This document shows, piece by piece, positions 48,114 through 60,693 of a stretch of DNA of 64,000 nucleotides (its first letter is position 1; each line of letters starts with the position of its first letter). The notes beneath the pieces were generated by a model, which was not told where the DNA came from, did not search any database, and saw only the letters and a list, made by a program, of their open reading frames with translations. The position numbers and the translations under genes were made by a program. This DNA comes from Siphonodentalium dalli (Eukaryota > Mollusca > Scaphopoda > Gadilida > Siphonodentaliidae): assembly GCA_032622095.1 (NCBI GenBank), contig CP136066.1, positions 55,210,609 to 55,274,608 of the forward strand. Reading direction: 5' to 3'.

Positions 48114-48453
48114 CCATTGTGTACAGGTCAGTGGTTGCGCGAACTCATTGTATACAGGTCAGTGGTTGCGCCAACTCATTGTATACAGGTCTGTGGTTGC
48201 GCCAACTAATTGTTTACAGGTCTGTGGTTGCGCCAACTCATTGTATACAGGTATGTGGTTGTACCAACTCATTGTATACAGGTCAGTGGTTGTGCCAACT
48301 CATTGTATACAGGCCTGTGGTTGTGCCAACTCATTGTTTACAGGTCTGTGGTTGCGCCAACTCATTGTTTACAGGTGTGTGGTTGCGCCAACTCATTGTA
48401 TACAGGTCTGTGGTTTCGCCAACTCATTGTATACAGGTCTGTGGTTGCGCCAA
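48114..48453 (+). repeat. 31-bp tandem array, 11 copies
   Basis: Unit with ACTCATTGTATACAGGTC and TGTGGTTGCGCCA. Since 31 is not a multiple of three and the unit has no stop in any forward frame, all three + frames stay open (up to 166 codons at 48101-48601). The peptides are the same repeated string entered in different frames, so none is evidence of coding. Confidence 0.93.
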
Positions 48454-48709
48454 TTTGCAATTTTACGCGACTCCTGGCTGCACGTTGACGTACTTGACGC
48501 GCGACGTCAATCGCAGCATACTAACTTTAAGATCGGATGTTTTGGAGCTTCCCCGTTTCCAACGGTGGTGTGTAATATATAATTTGTTGAATAAATTATA
48601 ATTTAGGGTTTCGAATATAGCATGTGGGACTTTAACCATTTATTAACTAATTACCACAATCTCTACCAGAGCGCCCTAGTCATATACTTGCTTTATTTTC
48701 AAGGCCTTA

Positions 48710-51700
48710 GGGGGATATTAATCCTGCTTTGAGTGAGTAAATATCCATCGACAAATGATTCCCTTAGGACATGGATATTAATCCTGCTTTGAGTGTGTAA
48801 ATATCCACCGACAAATGGTTCCCTTAGGACATGGATATTAATCCTGCTTTGAGTATGTAAATATCCGTCGACAAATGATTCCCTTAGGACATGGATATTA
48901 ATCCTGCTTTGAGTGTGTAAATATCCATCGAGAAATGGTTCCCTTAGGACATGTATATTAATCCTGATTTGAGTGTGTAAATATCCATCGACAAATGGAT
49001 CCATTATGACATGGATATTAACCCTGCTTTGAGTGTGTAAATATCCATCGACAAATGGGTTCCTTAGGACATGGATATTAATGCTGATTTGAGTGTGTAA
49101 ATATCCATCGACAAATGGATCCCTTAAGACATGGGTATTAATCCTGATTTGAGTGTGTAAATATCCATCGACAAATGATTCCCTTAGGACATGGATATTA
49201 ATCCTGCTTTGAGTGTGTAAATATCCATCGACAAATGGATCCCTTAAGACATGGATGTTAATCCTGATTTGAGTGTGTAAATATCCATCGACAAATGATT
49301 CCCTTCGGACATGAGTATTAATCCTGCTTTGAGTGTGTAAATATCCATCGACAAATGGTTCCCTTAGGATATGAATCCTGCTTTCAGTGTGTAAATAATC
49401 ATCGACAAATGGTTCCCTTAGGACATGCATGGATATTAATCCTGCTTTGAGTGTGTAAAAATCCATCGACAAATGATTCCCTTAGGACATGGATATAAAT
49501 CCTACTTTGAGTGTGTAAATATCCATCGACAAATGGTTCCCTTAGGACATGGATATCAATCCTGCTTTGAGTGTGTAAATAATCATCGACAAATGGTTCC
49601 CTTAGGACATGGATATTAATCCTGCTTTGAGTGTGTAAATATCCATCGACAATTGGATCCCTTATGACATGGATATTAATCCTGCTTTGAGTGTAAATAT
49701 CCATCGACAAATGATTCACTTATGACATGGATATTAATCTTGATTTGAGTGTGTAAATATCCATCGACAAATGGATCCCTTATGACATGGATATTAATCC
49801 TGCTTTGACTTTGAGTGTGTAAATATCCATCGACAAATGGTTCCCTTAAGACATGGATATTAATCCTGCTTTGAGTGTGTAAATATCCATCGACAAATGG
49901 TTCCCTTAGGACATGGATATTAATCCTGCTTTGAATGTGTAAATATCCATCGACAAATGGATCCCTTAGGATATGGATATTAATCCTACTTTGAGTGTGT
50001 AAATATCCATCGACAAATGGATCCCTTAAGACATGGATATTAATCCTGCTTTGAGTGTGTAAAAATATCCATCGACAAATGGTTCCCTTAGGACATGGAT
50101 ATTAATCCTGTTTGAATGTGTAAATATCCATCGACAAATGGAACCATTAGGACATGGATATTAATCCTGCTTTGAATGTGTAAGTATCCATCGTCAAATG
50201 GATCCCTTAGGACATGGATATTAATTCTGCTTTGAGTGTGTAAATATCCATCGACAAATGAGTCCCTTCGGACATGGATATTAATCCCGATTTGAGTGTG
50301 TAAATATCCATCGGCAAATATTTCCCTCAGGACATGGATATTAATCCCGATTTGAGTGTGTAAATGTCCATCGACAAATATTTCCCTTAGGACATGGATA
50401 TTAATGCTGATTTGAGTGTGTAAATATCCATCGACAAATGGGTTCCGTTAGGACATGGATATTAATCCTGCTTTGAGTGTGTAAATATCCATCGACAAAT
50501 GGTCCCTTAAGACATGGATATTAATCCTGCTTTGAGTGTGTAAATACCCATCGACAAATGGTTCCCTTATGACATGGATATTAATCCTGCTTTGAGTGTA
50601 AATATCCATCGACAAATGGGTTCCTTATGACATGGATATTAATCCTGCTTTGAGTGTGTAAATATCCATCGACAAATGGTTCCCTTGAGACATGGATATT
50701 AATCCTGATTTGAGTGTGTAAATATCCATCGACAAATGATTCCCTTCGGACATGATATTAATCCTGCTTTGAGTGTGTAAATATCCATCGACAAATGGTT
50801 CCCTTAGGACATGGATATTAATCCTGCTTTGAGTGTGTAAATATCCATCGACAAATGATTCCCTTCGGACATGGATATTAATCCTGCTTTGAGTGTGTAA
50901 ATATCCATCGACAAATGGATCCCTTAGAATATGGATATCAATCCTGCTGTGAGTGTGTAAATATCCATCGACAAATGATTTCCTTAGGACATGGATATTA
51001 ATCCTGCTTTGTGTGTGTAAATATCCATCGACAAATGGATCCCTTAGTACATGGATATCAATCCTGCTTTGAGTGTGTAAATATCAATCGGCAAATATAT
51101 CCCTTAGGACATGGATATTAATGCCGATTTGAGTATGTAAATATCCATCGACAAATATTTCCCTTAGGACATGGATATTAATCCCGATTTGAGTGTGTAA
51201 ATATCCATCGACAAATGGGTTCCTTTAGGACATGGATATTAATCCTGCTTTGAGTGTGTAAATATCCATCGACAAATGATTCCCTTAGGACATGGATATT
51301 AATCCTGCTTTGAGTGTGTAAATATCCATCGACAAATGGTTCCCTTAGGACATGGATATTAATCCTGCTTTGAGTGTGTAAATATCCATTGACAAATGAT
51401 TCCCTTCGGACATGGATATTAATCCCGATTTGAGTGTGTAAATATCCATCGACAAATATTTCCCTTAGGACATGGATATTAATCCCGATTTGAGTGTGTA
51501 AATATCCATCAACAAATATTTCCCTTAGGACATGGATATTAATGCTGATTTGAGTGTGTAAATATCCATCGACAAATGGGTTCCTTTAGGCCATGGATAT
51601 TAATCCTACCTTGAGTGTGTAAATATCCATCGACAAATGATTTCCTTAGAACATGGATATTAATCCTGCTTTGAGTGTGTAAATGTCCATCGACAAATGG

Positions 51701-54700
51701 TTCCCTTAGGACATGGATATTAATTATTCTTTGAGTGTGTAAATATCCATCGACAAATGATTACCTTAGGACATGGATATTATTCCCGATTTGAGTGTGT
51801 AAATATCCATCGACAAATGGATCCCTTAGGACATGGATATTAATCCTGCTTTGAGTGTGCAAATATCCATCGACAAATGGTTCCCTTAAGACATGGATAT
51901 TAATCCTGCTTTGAGTGTGTAAATATCCATCGACAAATGGTTCCCTTAGGACATGGATATTAATTCTGCTTTGAATGTGTAAATATCCATCGACAAATGG
52001 ATCCCTTAGGATATGGATATTAATCCTACTTTGAGTGTGTAAATATCCATCGACAAATGGATCCCTTAAGACATGGATATTAATCCTGCTTTGAGTGTGT
52101 AAATATCCATCGACAAATGGTTCCCTTAGGACATGGATATTAATCCTTTTTGAATGTGTAAATATCCATCGACAAATGGAACCATTAGGACATGGATATT
52201 AATCCTGCTTTGAATGTGTAAATATCCATCGTCAAATGGATCCCTTAGGACATGGATATTAATCCTGCTTTGAGTGTGTAAATATCCATCGACAAATGAT
52301 TCCCTTCGGACATGGATATTAATCCCGATTTGAGTGTGTAAATATCCATCGGCAAATATTTCCCTCAGGACATGGATATTAATCCCGATTTGAGTGTGTA
52401 AATGTCCATCGACAAATATTTCCCTTAGGACATGGATATTAATGCTGATTTGAGTGTGTAAATATCCATCGACAAATGGGTTCCTTTAGGACATGGATAT
52501 TAATCCTGCTTTGAGTGTGTAAATATCCATCGACAAATGGTCCCTTAAGACATGGATATTAATCCTGCTTTGAGTGTGTAAATACCCATCGACAAATGGT
52601 TCCCTTATGACATGGATATTAATCCTGCTTTGAGTGTAAATATCCATCGACAAATGGGTTCCTTATGACATGGATATTAATCCTGCTTTGAGTGTGTAAA
52701 TATCCATCGACAAATGGTTCCCTTGAGACATGGATATTAATCCTGATTTGAGTGTGTAAATATCCATCGACAAATGATTCCCTTCGGACATGATATTAAT
52801 CCTGCTTTGAGTGTGTAAATATCCATCGACAAATGGTTCCCTTAGGACATGGATATTAATCCTGCTTTGAGTGTGTAAATATCCATCGACAAATGATTCC
52901 CTTCGGACATGGATATTAATCCTGCTTTGAGTGTGTAAATATCCATCGACAAATGGATCCCTTAGAATATGGATATCAATCCTGCTGTGAGTGTGTAAAT
53001 ATCCATCGACAAATGATTTCCTTAGGACATGGATATTAATCCTGCTTTGTGTGTGTAAATATCCATCGACAAATGGATCCCCTAGTACATGGATATCAAT
53101 CCTGCTTTGAGTGTGTAAATATCAATCGGCAAATATATCCCTTAGGACATGGATATTAATGCCGATTTGAGTATGTAAATATCCATCGACAAATATTTCC
53201 CTTAGGACATGGATATTAATCCCGATTTGAGTGTGTAAATATCCATCGACAAATGGGTTCCTTTAGGACATGGATATTAATCCTGCTTTGAGTGTGTAAA
53301 TATCCATCGACAAATGATTCCCTTAGGACATGGATATTAATCCTGCTTTGAGTGTGTAAATATCCATCGACAAATGGTTCCCTTAGGACATGGATATTAA
53401 TCCTGCTTTGAGTGTGTAAATATCCATTGACAAATGATTCCCTTCGGACATGGATATTAATCCCGATTTGAGTGTGTAAATATCCATCAACAAATATTTC
53501 CCTTAGGACATGGATATTAATGCTGATTTGAGTGTGTAAATATCCATTGACAAATGATTCCCTTAGGACATGGATATTAATCCCGATTTGAGTGTGTAAA
53601 TATCCATCAACAAATATTTCCCTTAGGACATGGATATTAATGCTGATTTGAGTGTGTAAATATCCATCGACAAATGGGTTCCTTTAGGCCATGGATATTA
53701 ATCCTACCTTGAGTGTGTAAATATCCATCGACAAATGATTTCCTTAGAACATGGATATTAATCCTGCTTTGAGTGTGTAAATGTCCATCGACAAATGGTT
53801 CCCTTAGGACATGGATATTAATTATTCTTTGAGTGTGTAAATATCCATCGACAAATGATTACCTTAGGACATGGATATTATTCCCGATTTGAGTGTGTAA
53901 ATATCCATCGACAAATGGATCCCTTAGGACATGGATATTAATCCTGCTTTGAGTGTGTAAATATCCATCGACAAATGGTTCCCTTAGGACATGGATATTA
54001 ATTCTGCTTTGAATGTGTAAATATCCATCGACAAATGGATCCCTTAGGATATGGATATTAATCCTACTTTGAGTGTGTAAATATCCATCGACAAATGGAT
54101 CCCTTAAGACATGGATATTAATCCTGCTTTGAGTGTGTAAATATCCATCGACAAATGGTTCCCTTAGGACATGGATATTAATCCTTTTTGAATGTGTAAA
54201 TATCCATCGACAAATGGAACCATTAGGACATGGATATTAATCCTGCTTTGAATGTGTAAATATCCATCGTCAAATGGATCCCTTAGGACATGGATATTAA
54301 TCCTGCTTTGAGTGTGTAAATATCCATCGACAAATGATTCCCTTCGGACATGGATATTAATCCCGATTTGAGTGTGTAAATATCCATCGACAAATATTTC
54401 CCTTAGGACTTGGATATTAATGCTGATTTGAGTGTGTAAATATCCATCGACAAATGGTTCCCTTAGGACATGGATATTAATCCTGCTTTGAGTGTAAATA
54501 TCCATCGACAAATGGTCCCTTAGGACATGGATATTAATTCTGCTTTGAGTGTGTAAATATCCATCGACAAATGTTTCCCTTAAGACATGGATATTAATCC
54601 TGATTTGAGTGTGTAAATATCCATCGACAAATGATTCCCTTCGGACATGATATTAATCCTGCTTTGAGTGTGTAAATATCCATCGACAAATGGTTCCCTT

Positions 54701-55743
54701 AGGACATGGATATTAATCCTGCTTTGAGTGTGTAAATATCCATCGACAAATGATTCCCTTCGGACATGGATATTAATCCTGCTTTGAGTGTGTAAATATC
54801 CATCGACAAATGGATCCCTTAGGACATGGATATCAATCCTGCTGTGAGTGTGTAAATATCCATCGACGAATGATTTCCTTAGGACATGGATATTAATCCT
54901 GCTTTGTGTGTGTAAATATCCATCGACAAATGGATCCCTTAGTACATGGATATCAATCCTGCTTTGAGTGTGTAAATATCCATCGGCAAATATTTCCCTT
55001 AGGACATGGATATTAATGCCGATTTGAGTATGTAAATATCCATCGACAAATATTTCCCTTAGGACATGGATATTAATCCCGATTTGAGTGTGTAAATATC
55101 CATCGACAAATGATTCCCTTAGGACGTGGATATTGATCCTGATTTGAGTGTGTAAATATCCATCGACAAATGATTCCCTTAGGACATGGATATTAATCCT
55201 GCTTTGAGTGTGTAAATATCCATCGACAAATGATTTCCTTAGAACATGGATATTAATCCTGCTTTGAGTGTGTAAATATCCATCGACAAATGGTTCCCTT
55301 AGGACATGGATATTAATCCTGCTTTGAGTGTGTAAATATCCATCGACAAATGATTACCTTAGGACATGGATATTATTCCCGATTTGAGTGTGTAAATATC
55401 CATCGACAAATGGATCCCTTAGGACATGGATATTAATTCTGCTTTGAGTGTGTAAATATCCATCGACAAATGGTTCCCTTAGGACATGGATATTAATCCT
55501 GCTTTGAGCTGCTTTGAGTGTGTAAAATATCCATCGACAAATGGTTCCCTTAGGACATTGATATTAATCCTGCTTTGAGTGTGTAAATATCCATCGACAA
55601 ATGGTTCCCTTGGGACATGGATATTAATCCTGCTTTGAGTGTGTAAATATCCATCGACAAATGGTTCCCTTCGGTCATGGATATTAATCCTGCTTTGAGT
55701 TTGTAAATTGCAAATATCCATCGACAAATGATTCCCCTAGGAC
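48710..55743 (+). repeat. 60-bp satellite, about 117 monomers, with ~2.04-kb higher-order repeat
   Basis: Monomer landmarks are GGATATTAATCCTGCTTTGA, GTGTGTAAATATCCATCGAC and AAATGGTTCCCTTAGGACAT. Rare variants recur at fixed distance: GGAACCATTAGG at 50141, 52179 and 54217 (2038 bp each), and TGCTGTGAG at 50945 and 52983. One extra monomer raises the spacing to 2098 bp for TTATTCTTTGAG (51723 and 53821), and about three missing monomers shorten the third block. Because 60 is a multiple of three, long - strand frames such as 48699-49472 arise with a 20-residue period; they are broken by indels elsewhere. It lies wholly in intron 3. Confidence 0.95.
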
Positions 55744-55970
55744 ATGTTCAAATAATAACTTTAACCGTTTGTTGAACGTATTATATGAACTTTTCTGCAA
55801 ATGAATTGGAATTATTCTACACTTGTATTATCAGTCTTTCGTTTGCTTCTATGTCTCGAACAGCCCTCCAAATGTATAGTAGACCATTCCACTGTATACT
55901 TTTATAACTTGTGAGAGAACCTATTCAGGAAATAAAGGGTTAACGCACATCGATAACATCACTATTTCAG
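55744..55970. other. End of intron 3, dispersed-repeat flank
   Basis: TTGTTGAACGTATTATATGAAC..TTCTACACTTGTATTATC..TAGACCATTCCACTGTATAC matches 62155-62290 and, more loosely, 26605-26730. The satellite therefore ends inside a dispersed repeat. The last bases (CATCACTATTTCAG) form the exon 4 acceptor. Confidence 0.6.
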
Positions 55971-56387
55971 GGTTACATACAAACATAATTGGAACAATTA
56001 CCTCAGACGGACACTTCGAGGGAAGAATATCGTTACCCGACGAAATATACCACATTCAGCATTGCCAAGCATTTTTCAAGGAGCCGCAGTCATTTCATTC
56101 CGTGATATACAGAGGGTCTGACATCACATTCAGTCCAAATAAGACGACATGTCTATCACACAAACTACCAAAATATCCACTACAACAGACGGATATCGAT
56201 CATGCACTGAAGTACCTACCAACCCACAACAGAAAGAAGAGATCAGTGGACCCCACCAAAAAGTGTTGCAACGTCGCCTTGTATGCGGATCACAAATTTT
56301 ACGAGTTTCATGGCAGTAGTTCTGAAGAAACTGTAAATTACATGACACAGTGTGTGCAACAGGCCATAGCCATTATGAAGGACGTCG
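55971..56387 (+). CDS. ADAM10: Exon 4 of ADAM10-like metalloprotease: end of prodomain, furin site, start of protease domain
   Basis: Completes residue 117, codes 118-255 and gives one base of codon 256. Acceptor CACTATTTCAG, donor G|GTTAGT. The prodomain end contains GTITSDGHFEGRIS (124-137) and SFHSVIY (157-163), both in ADAM10 order. C177 in TTCLSH is the best candidate for the inhibitory cysteine switch; C148 is an alternative. RKKR (204-207) is a furin site, as expected before the catalytic domain, and is about seven residues short of the usual distance from the switch cysteine. The mature chain starts SVDPTKKCCNVALYADHKFY, corresponding to the first strand of the M12B fold. Odd points are the CC pair (215-216) and C244, where known ADAM10 proteins have one cysteine in this strand. 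The last ~75 bp and the donor have been amplified downstream. Confidence 0.93.
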
Positions 56388-58150
56388 GTTAGTATCCTTT
56401 GTCATTATAATCGCCATTATAAAGTACCAACTCTGAGCCGAGAAAACTATAAATTACATAACACACTGTGTGCAACAGGTCACAGACATTATGATGACCG
56501 TCGGTTAGTATCCTTTGTCATTATAATCACCCATCCTAAAATACTAATTCTGTGTCGAGAAAACTATAAATGACACCACCCAGTGTGTGCAACAGGTCAC
56601 AGGCATTATGGAGACCGTCTGGCAGTATCCTTTGTCATTATAATCACCCATTATAAATACCAATTCTGAGTCGAGAAAACTATAAATTACATAACACACT
56701 GTGTGCAACAGGTCACAGACATTATGATGACCGTCGGTTAGTATCCTTTGTCATTATAATCACCCATCCTAAAATACTAATTCTGAGTCGAGAAAACTAT
56801 AAATGACACCACCCAGTGTGTGCAACAGGTCACAGACATTATGAAGACTGTCGGGGAGTTTCATTCGACATTATAATCACCCATCATAAAATATTAATTC
56901 TGAGTCAATAAAATTATAAATTACATAACACACTGTGTGCAACAGGTCAGAGGCATTATGGAGACCGTCGGGCAGTATCCTTTTCATTATAATCACCCAT
57001 TATAAATACCAATTCTGAGCCGAGAAAATTATAAATTACATAACACACTGTGTGCAACATGTCACATACATTATGATGACCGTCGGTTAGTATCCTTTGC
57101 CATTATAATCACCCATCCTAAAATACTAATTCTGTGTCGAGAAAACTATAAATGACACCACCCAGTGTGTGCAACAGGTCACAGACATTATGAAGACTGT
57201 CGGGGAGTTTCATTCGACATTATAATCACCCATCATAAAATATTAATTCTGAGTCGATACAATTATAAATTACATAACACACTGTGTGCAACAGGTCACA
57301 GGCATTATGGAGACCTTCGGGCAGTATCCTTTGTCATTATAATCACCCATTATAAATACCAATTCTGAGTCGAGAAAACTATAAATTACATAACACACTG
57401 TGTGCAACAGGTCAGAGGCATTATGGAGACCGTCGGGCAGTATCCTTTGTCATTATAATCACCCATTATAAATACCAATTCTGAGCCGAGAAAATTAAAA
57501 ATTACATAACACACTGTGTGCAACATGTCACATACATTATGATGACCGTCGGTTAGTATCCTTTGTCATTATAATCACCCATCCTAAAATACTAATTATG
57601 TGTCGAGAAAACTATAAATGACACCACCCAGTGTGTGCAACAGGTCACAGACATTATGAAGACTGTCGGGGAGTTTCATTCGACATTATAATCACCCATC
57701 ATAAAATATTAATTCTGAGTCGATAAAATTATAAATTACATAACACACTGTGTGCAACAGGTCACAGGCACTATGGAGACCTTCGGGCAGTATCCTTTGT
57801 CATTATAATCACCCATTATAAATACCAATTCTGAGTCGAGAAAACTATAAATTACATAACACACTGTGTGCAACAGGTCACAGACATTATGGAGACCGTC
57901 GGTTAGTATAATTTGTCATTATAATCACCATCGTAAAATATTAATTCTGAGTCGAGAAAACTATAAATTACATAACACACTGTGTGCAACAGGTCACATA
58001 CATTATGAAGACCGTCTGGGAGTTTCATTCGACATTTTAATCACCCATCATAAAATACTAATTCTGAGTTGATACAATTTAATTATATATTTCACGACAC
58101 AGTGTGCGCATGAGGGCGCAGCGCTTATGAAGAAAGTCCATGAGTATTGT
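56388..58150 (+). repeat. ~117-bp tandem array of exon 4 end plus splice donor, about 15 copies
   Basis: Each unit repeats the exon 4 end (AAACTATAAATTACATAACA, CACTGTGTGCAACAGGTCAC, ACATTATG..GACCGTCG) and then intron sequence (TATCCTTTGTCATTATAATC, CCCAT..TAAAATACTAATTC). GTTAGT is kept at the exon-equivalent border in copies near 56500, 56736, 57084, 57549 and 57900; other copies have GGCAGT or GGGAGT there. Donor types recur in a rough three-unit order. The last copy (58076-58150) is strongly diverged. Units keep parts of the reading frame (TINYITHCVQQ) but have no plausible acceptor of their own. Confidence 0.93.
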
Positions 58151-60005
58151 TCGTCACTGTTCTAATTAAACTTAGACTCTCGAACTAGTTACGCGTTACA
58201 TAGTCTAAGGGAAATAGTGGGGATTTCCATTACTTCCACGAAGCATCCAGGGTTCGCGCTGCCACTTACCAAATTTGCCAATGGCAACAAATATTTTCAT
58301 TTGGCAAAAAAAAAAAAATCATTTGAAAAAAATTTGGCAAGTGGGCTTTTAAATTATGTGATGTGAACTATCTAGTCATAAAACATCATCGGATGGGTGT
58401 TATCCGCTACGCGCGCCGACTTAGAAACAATGAAAAATGGAACCTGCTCAACAAATCTATCAACTTAGCGGTCAGCAGTGAGTGATATGCCGAAAGAGAT
58501 TAATTTATCACATAATTTGGCCATAAAAGCAGTTTCATAATTATCGGTAATAGACACGTTTAATATCAGCGCGTGCGATGACGTCACGGCGTTCTTCAAA
58601 TAACTTGCGATCGTTGTAGTTTATGATTGTTGTTTTCGATGAATATTTCGCGTTTATTTGATTATGTGATAAAAGGTATCTCACACTCGTCCTATTTTAT
58701 ACGTAATTTATCAACCTCGTCCTCTAAATTCTATTTGAGCCTCGGTAAACCTCGGCTCAAATCGAATTTAGTGAACTCGGTTGATAAATTCCGTATAAAA
58801 TAGAAACTCATGTGAGATCCTCTATGTATGTAATTTTCTTTAGTTTTCACAAAACAGTAATACCTTTCTGTATATATCAAACTGCCATCAAACAGTTAAT
58901 TAACTGCAAAAGGTAATTATAAAATTGTTTTTACAGTTAATCCCCTTTGCATGCACTTTACTGGCGACATTGTACATCGCGTATTTATGATAATGTTTCA
59001 AGCATTACATAAGTGTCAGCCAATCACATAAATGCAATCCGCCGTGGTTGTGACTATTAATAAGATAGAGTTCTCCTTCTTGGCACGCTGCCAATGTTTT
59101 CGCACGTATTTTTGTTCTAAAAATAGTCACCAAAACTGTCCTGCGTGTCTGATAAGAAAGTAAATATATTTTAATTGATAACAAACATTTCCGGTCATGT
59201 GTCCTCGGTAAATATCGATTATTTTATACCCCGGAATCTAAATAATACTTTCAGGGAAGAGATATACCATTTTTAGAAACACAGATATGAGCGATATTGC
59301 GTGCACAATGGTTCAATTTTAAATTGCTTATGACATTCGTAACCATGGGGAATAGAACACAGTGGTGTTGAGCGTTGATTAAGTCCACCCTGTAACAAGG
59401 ACGCATCTCACGTGTGCCACTTATATTCAGTTCGTGGAGTGCATGATTGTATAGGGTTCAGGTATTGTCAACATACATAATCCGAATTAACACTCCTAAA
59501 TTACTATTTGTTTGGCTTTGGGGGGTAAAACACCACCTGGAATGTTGATATATAACACGTTTTGAAAATTTTGTTACTAGATTTGACAGCATTGTGATTT
59601 GTCGCCCAGTTGTGACAGGAGAACCGAGTAAAATAGAAAGGAGGATATTTATATACATATATATTTGGTAATTATTGGATTCTGATACGTACATGCTTAC
59701 TCATCTATAACCCGTAATTCTCTATAACCCGTCATCCGCTATTACCCGTCTCCGCTATTAACCGTGCTCTGCTATTAAACGTCCCCCCGCTATAACCGTC
59801 CTCCGCTATTAACCGTCCTCTGCTTTAATCCATTACTCCGCTATTATCCGTCCTCCGCTATAACTCGTCCTCCGCTGTAACCCTCATCCGATCACGGTGG
59901 GGAATCACGTGGTTTCGAGGTTGGTGAGTACCACGCACTCATAATGTGCTAAAAGCACAAAAACATAATATATGAGAAACTGACATAAAACAGCATTTTG
60001 ACTGT
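58151..60005. other. Intron 4 remainder with fold-back and 16-bp repeat
   Basis: 58673-58823 is a long hairpin: GGTATCTCACACTCGTCCTA and ACGTAATTTATCAACC pair with GGTTGATAAATTCCGTATAA and ACTCATGTGAGATCC. 59700-59885 holds about 11 units of CCGCTATTAACCGTCCT type, some decayed. The segment 58270-58340 contains TTTGGCAA direct and inverted pieces around a poly-A run. No exon was recognised. Confidence 0.65.
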
Positions 60006-60236
60006 TACGAGCATATGCTAGTTTATTTTAAAAACAAGTTAATACCTTATTTGTTCAGAAATACTCAGTAGTTTTCTATAACATTCTGACCAAAGCATCC
60101 AGTCGGAGGTTCGTGTAATACACCCGCCCATACATCTGGGAGAATCCTTCGACTGACAGCTTTGGTCAGAATGTTAGAACAAACAACTGTGAGTTTGGAA
60201 ACAAATGAGCTTGTTTGAAAAATAGTATAGCATATG
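60006..60236. mobile_element. ~230-bp fold-back element
   Basis: GAGCATATGCTAGTTTATTTT at the left pairs with ATAGTATAGCATATGCTC at the right; AACATTCTGACCAAAGC (60080) pairs with GCTTTGGTCAGAATGTT (60159). The element ends about 200 bp before exon 5. Confidence 0.65.
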
Positions 60237-60430
60237 CTCTTATAGCTGCCAAAATACTATGTAATATAATATAGATATCTAGTTTATTACCATTTTCCTC
60301 ATTTCTGACCGCATTTGCGACCGCTTCGGTCATTTTGAATTCGTGATACCCATCAACTGGAAGCCACATGATTCCCCAATATAACCCGGTCTGGTTACCG
60401 GGGGTAATTTTATTCATGTTCCATTATCAG

Positions 60431-60693
60431 ATTTTGACGGTGACGGAACGGCTGATGATGTACAATTCTACGTGAGCAAGATAATAATTTATACAGACAA
60501 GAATGCAAACGGCTACAAATACAAGCAGGATAAAATCGGGGTGGAATCTTTCCTGAATAAATTCTCTGAGGACGACCATGGGGACACATGCCTGTCGTAC
60601 ATATTCACGCATCGTGATTTTAATGACGGCGTTCTCGGATTAGCATGGACCGCAGACACCATAAATGCCGGTGGGGTGTGTGAAACTTACAAG
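60431..60693 (+). CDS. ADAM10: Exon 5 of ADAM10-like metalloprotease: catalytic domain core
   Basis: Completes codon 256 (G+AT, Asp) and codes to residue 343, ending in phase 0. Acceptor GTTCCATTATCAG, donor AAG|GTAAAT. The peptide starts DFDGDGTADDVQFYVSKIII and has GVESFLNKFS (292-301), DTCLSYIFTHRDFNDG (307-322), VLGLAW (323-328) and GGVCE (336-340). The block CLxYxFTxRDFxDGVLGLAW is a hallmark of ADAM10 and separates it from ADAM17 and from snake-venom-type ADAMs. C309 and C339 are at family positions. The loop before VQFYV (DGDGTADD) is more acidic than in vertebrate ADAM10 and could bind a divalent cation; that is a guess from composition. The intron has a weak in-frame continuation, so the frame stays open to 60774 without being exon. 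Confidence 0.95.

Noticed and set aside
56388-58150. Array units as real alternative exons
   Set aside because: The units have no convincing polypyrimidine tract and AG before the coding-like part; only donor sites are kept. Left as a splicing question and not annotated as exons.
60166-60417. 83-codon - strand frame starting MNKITPGNQTGLYWGIMW
   Set aside because: The start looks protein-like, but I recognise no family, and the second half runs through a fold-back element. Kept out of the annotation; a blastp search would decide.
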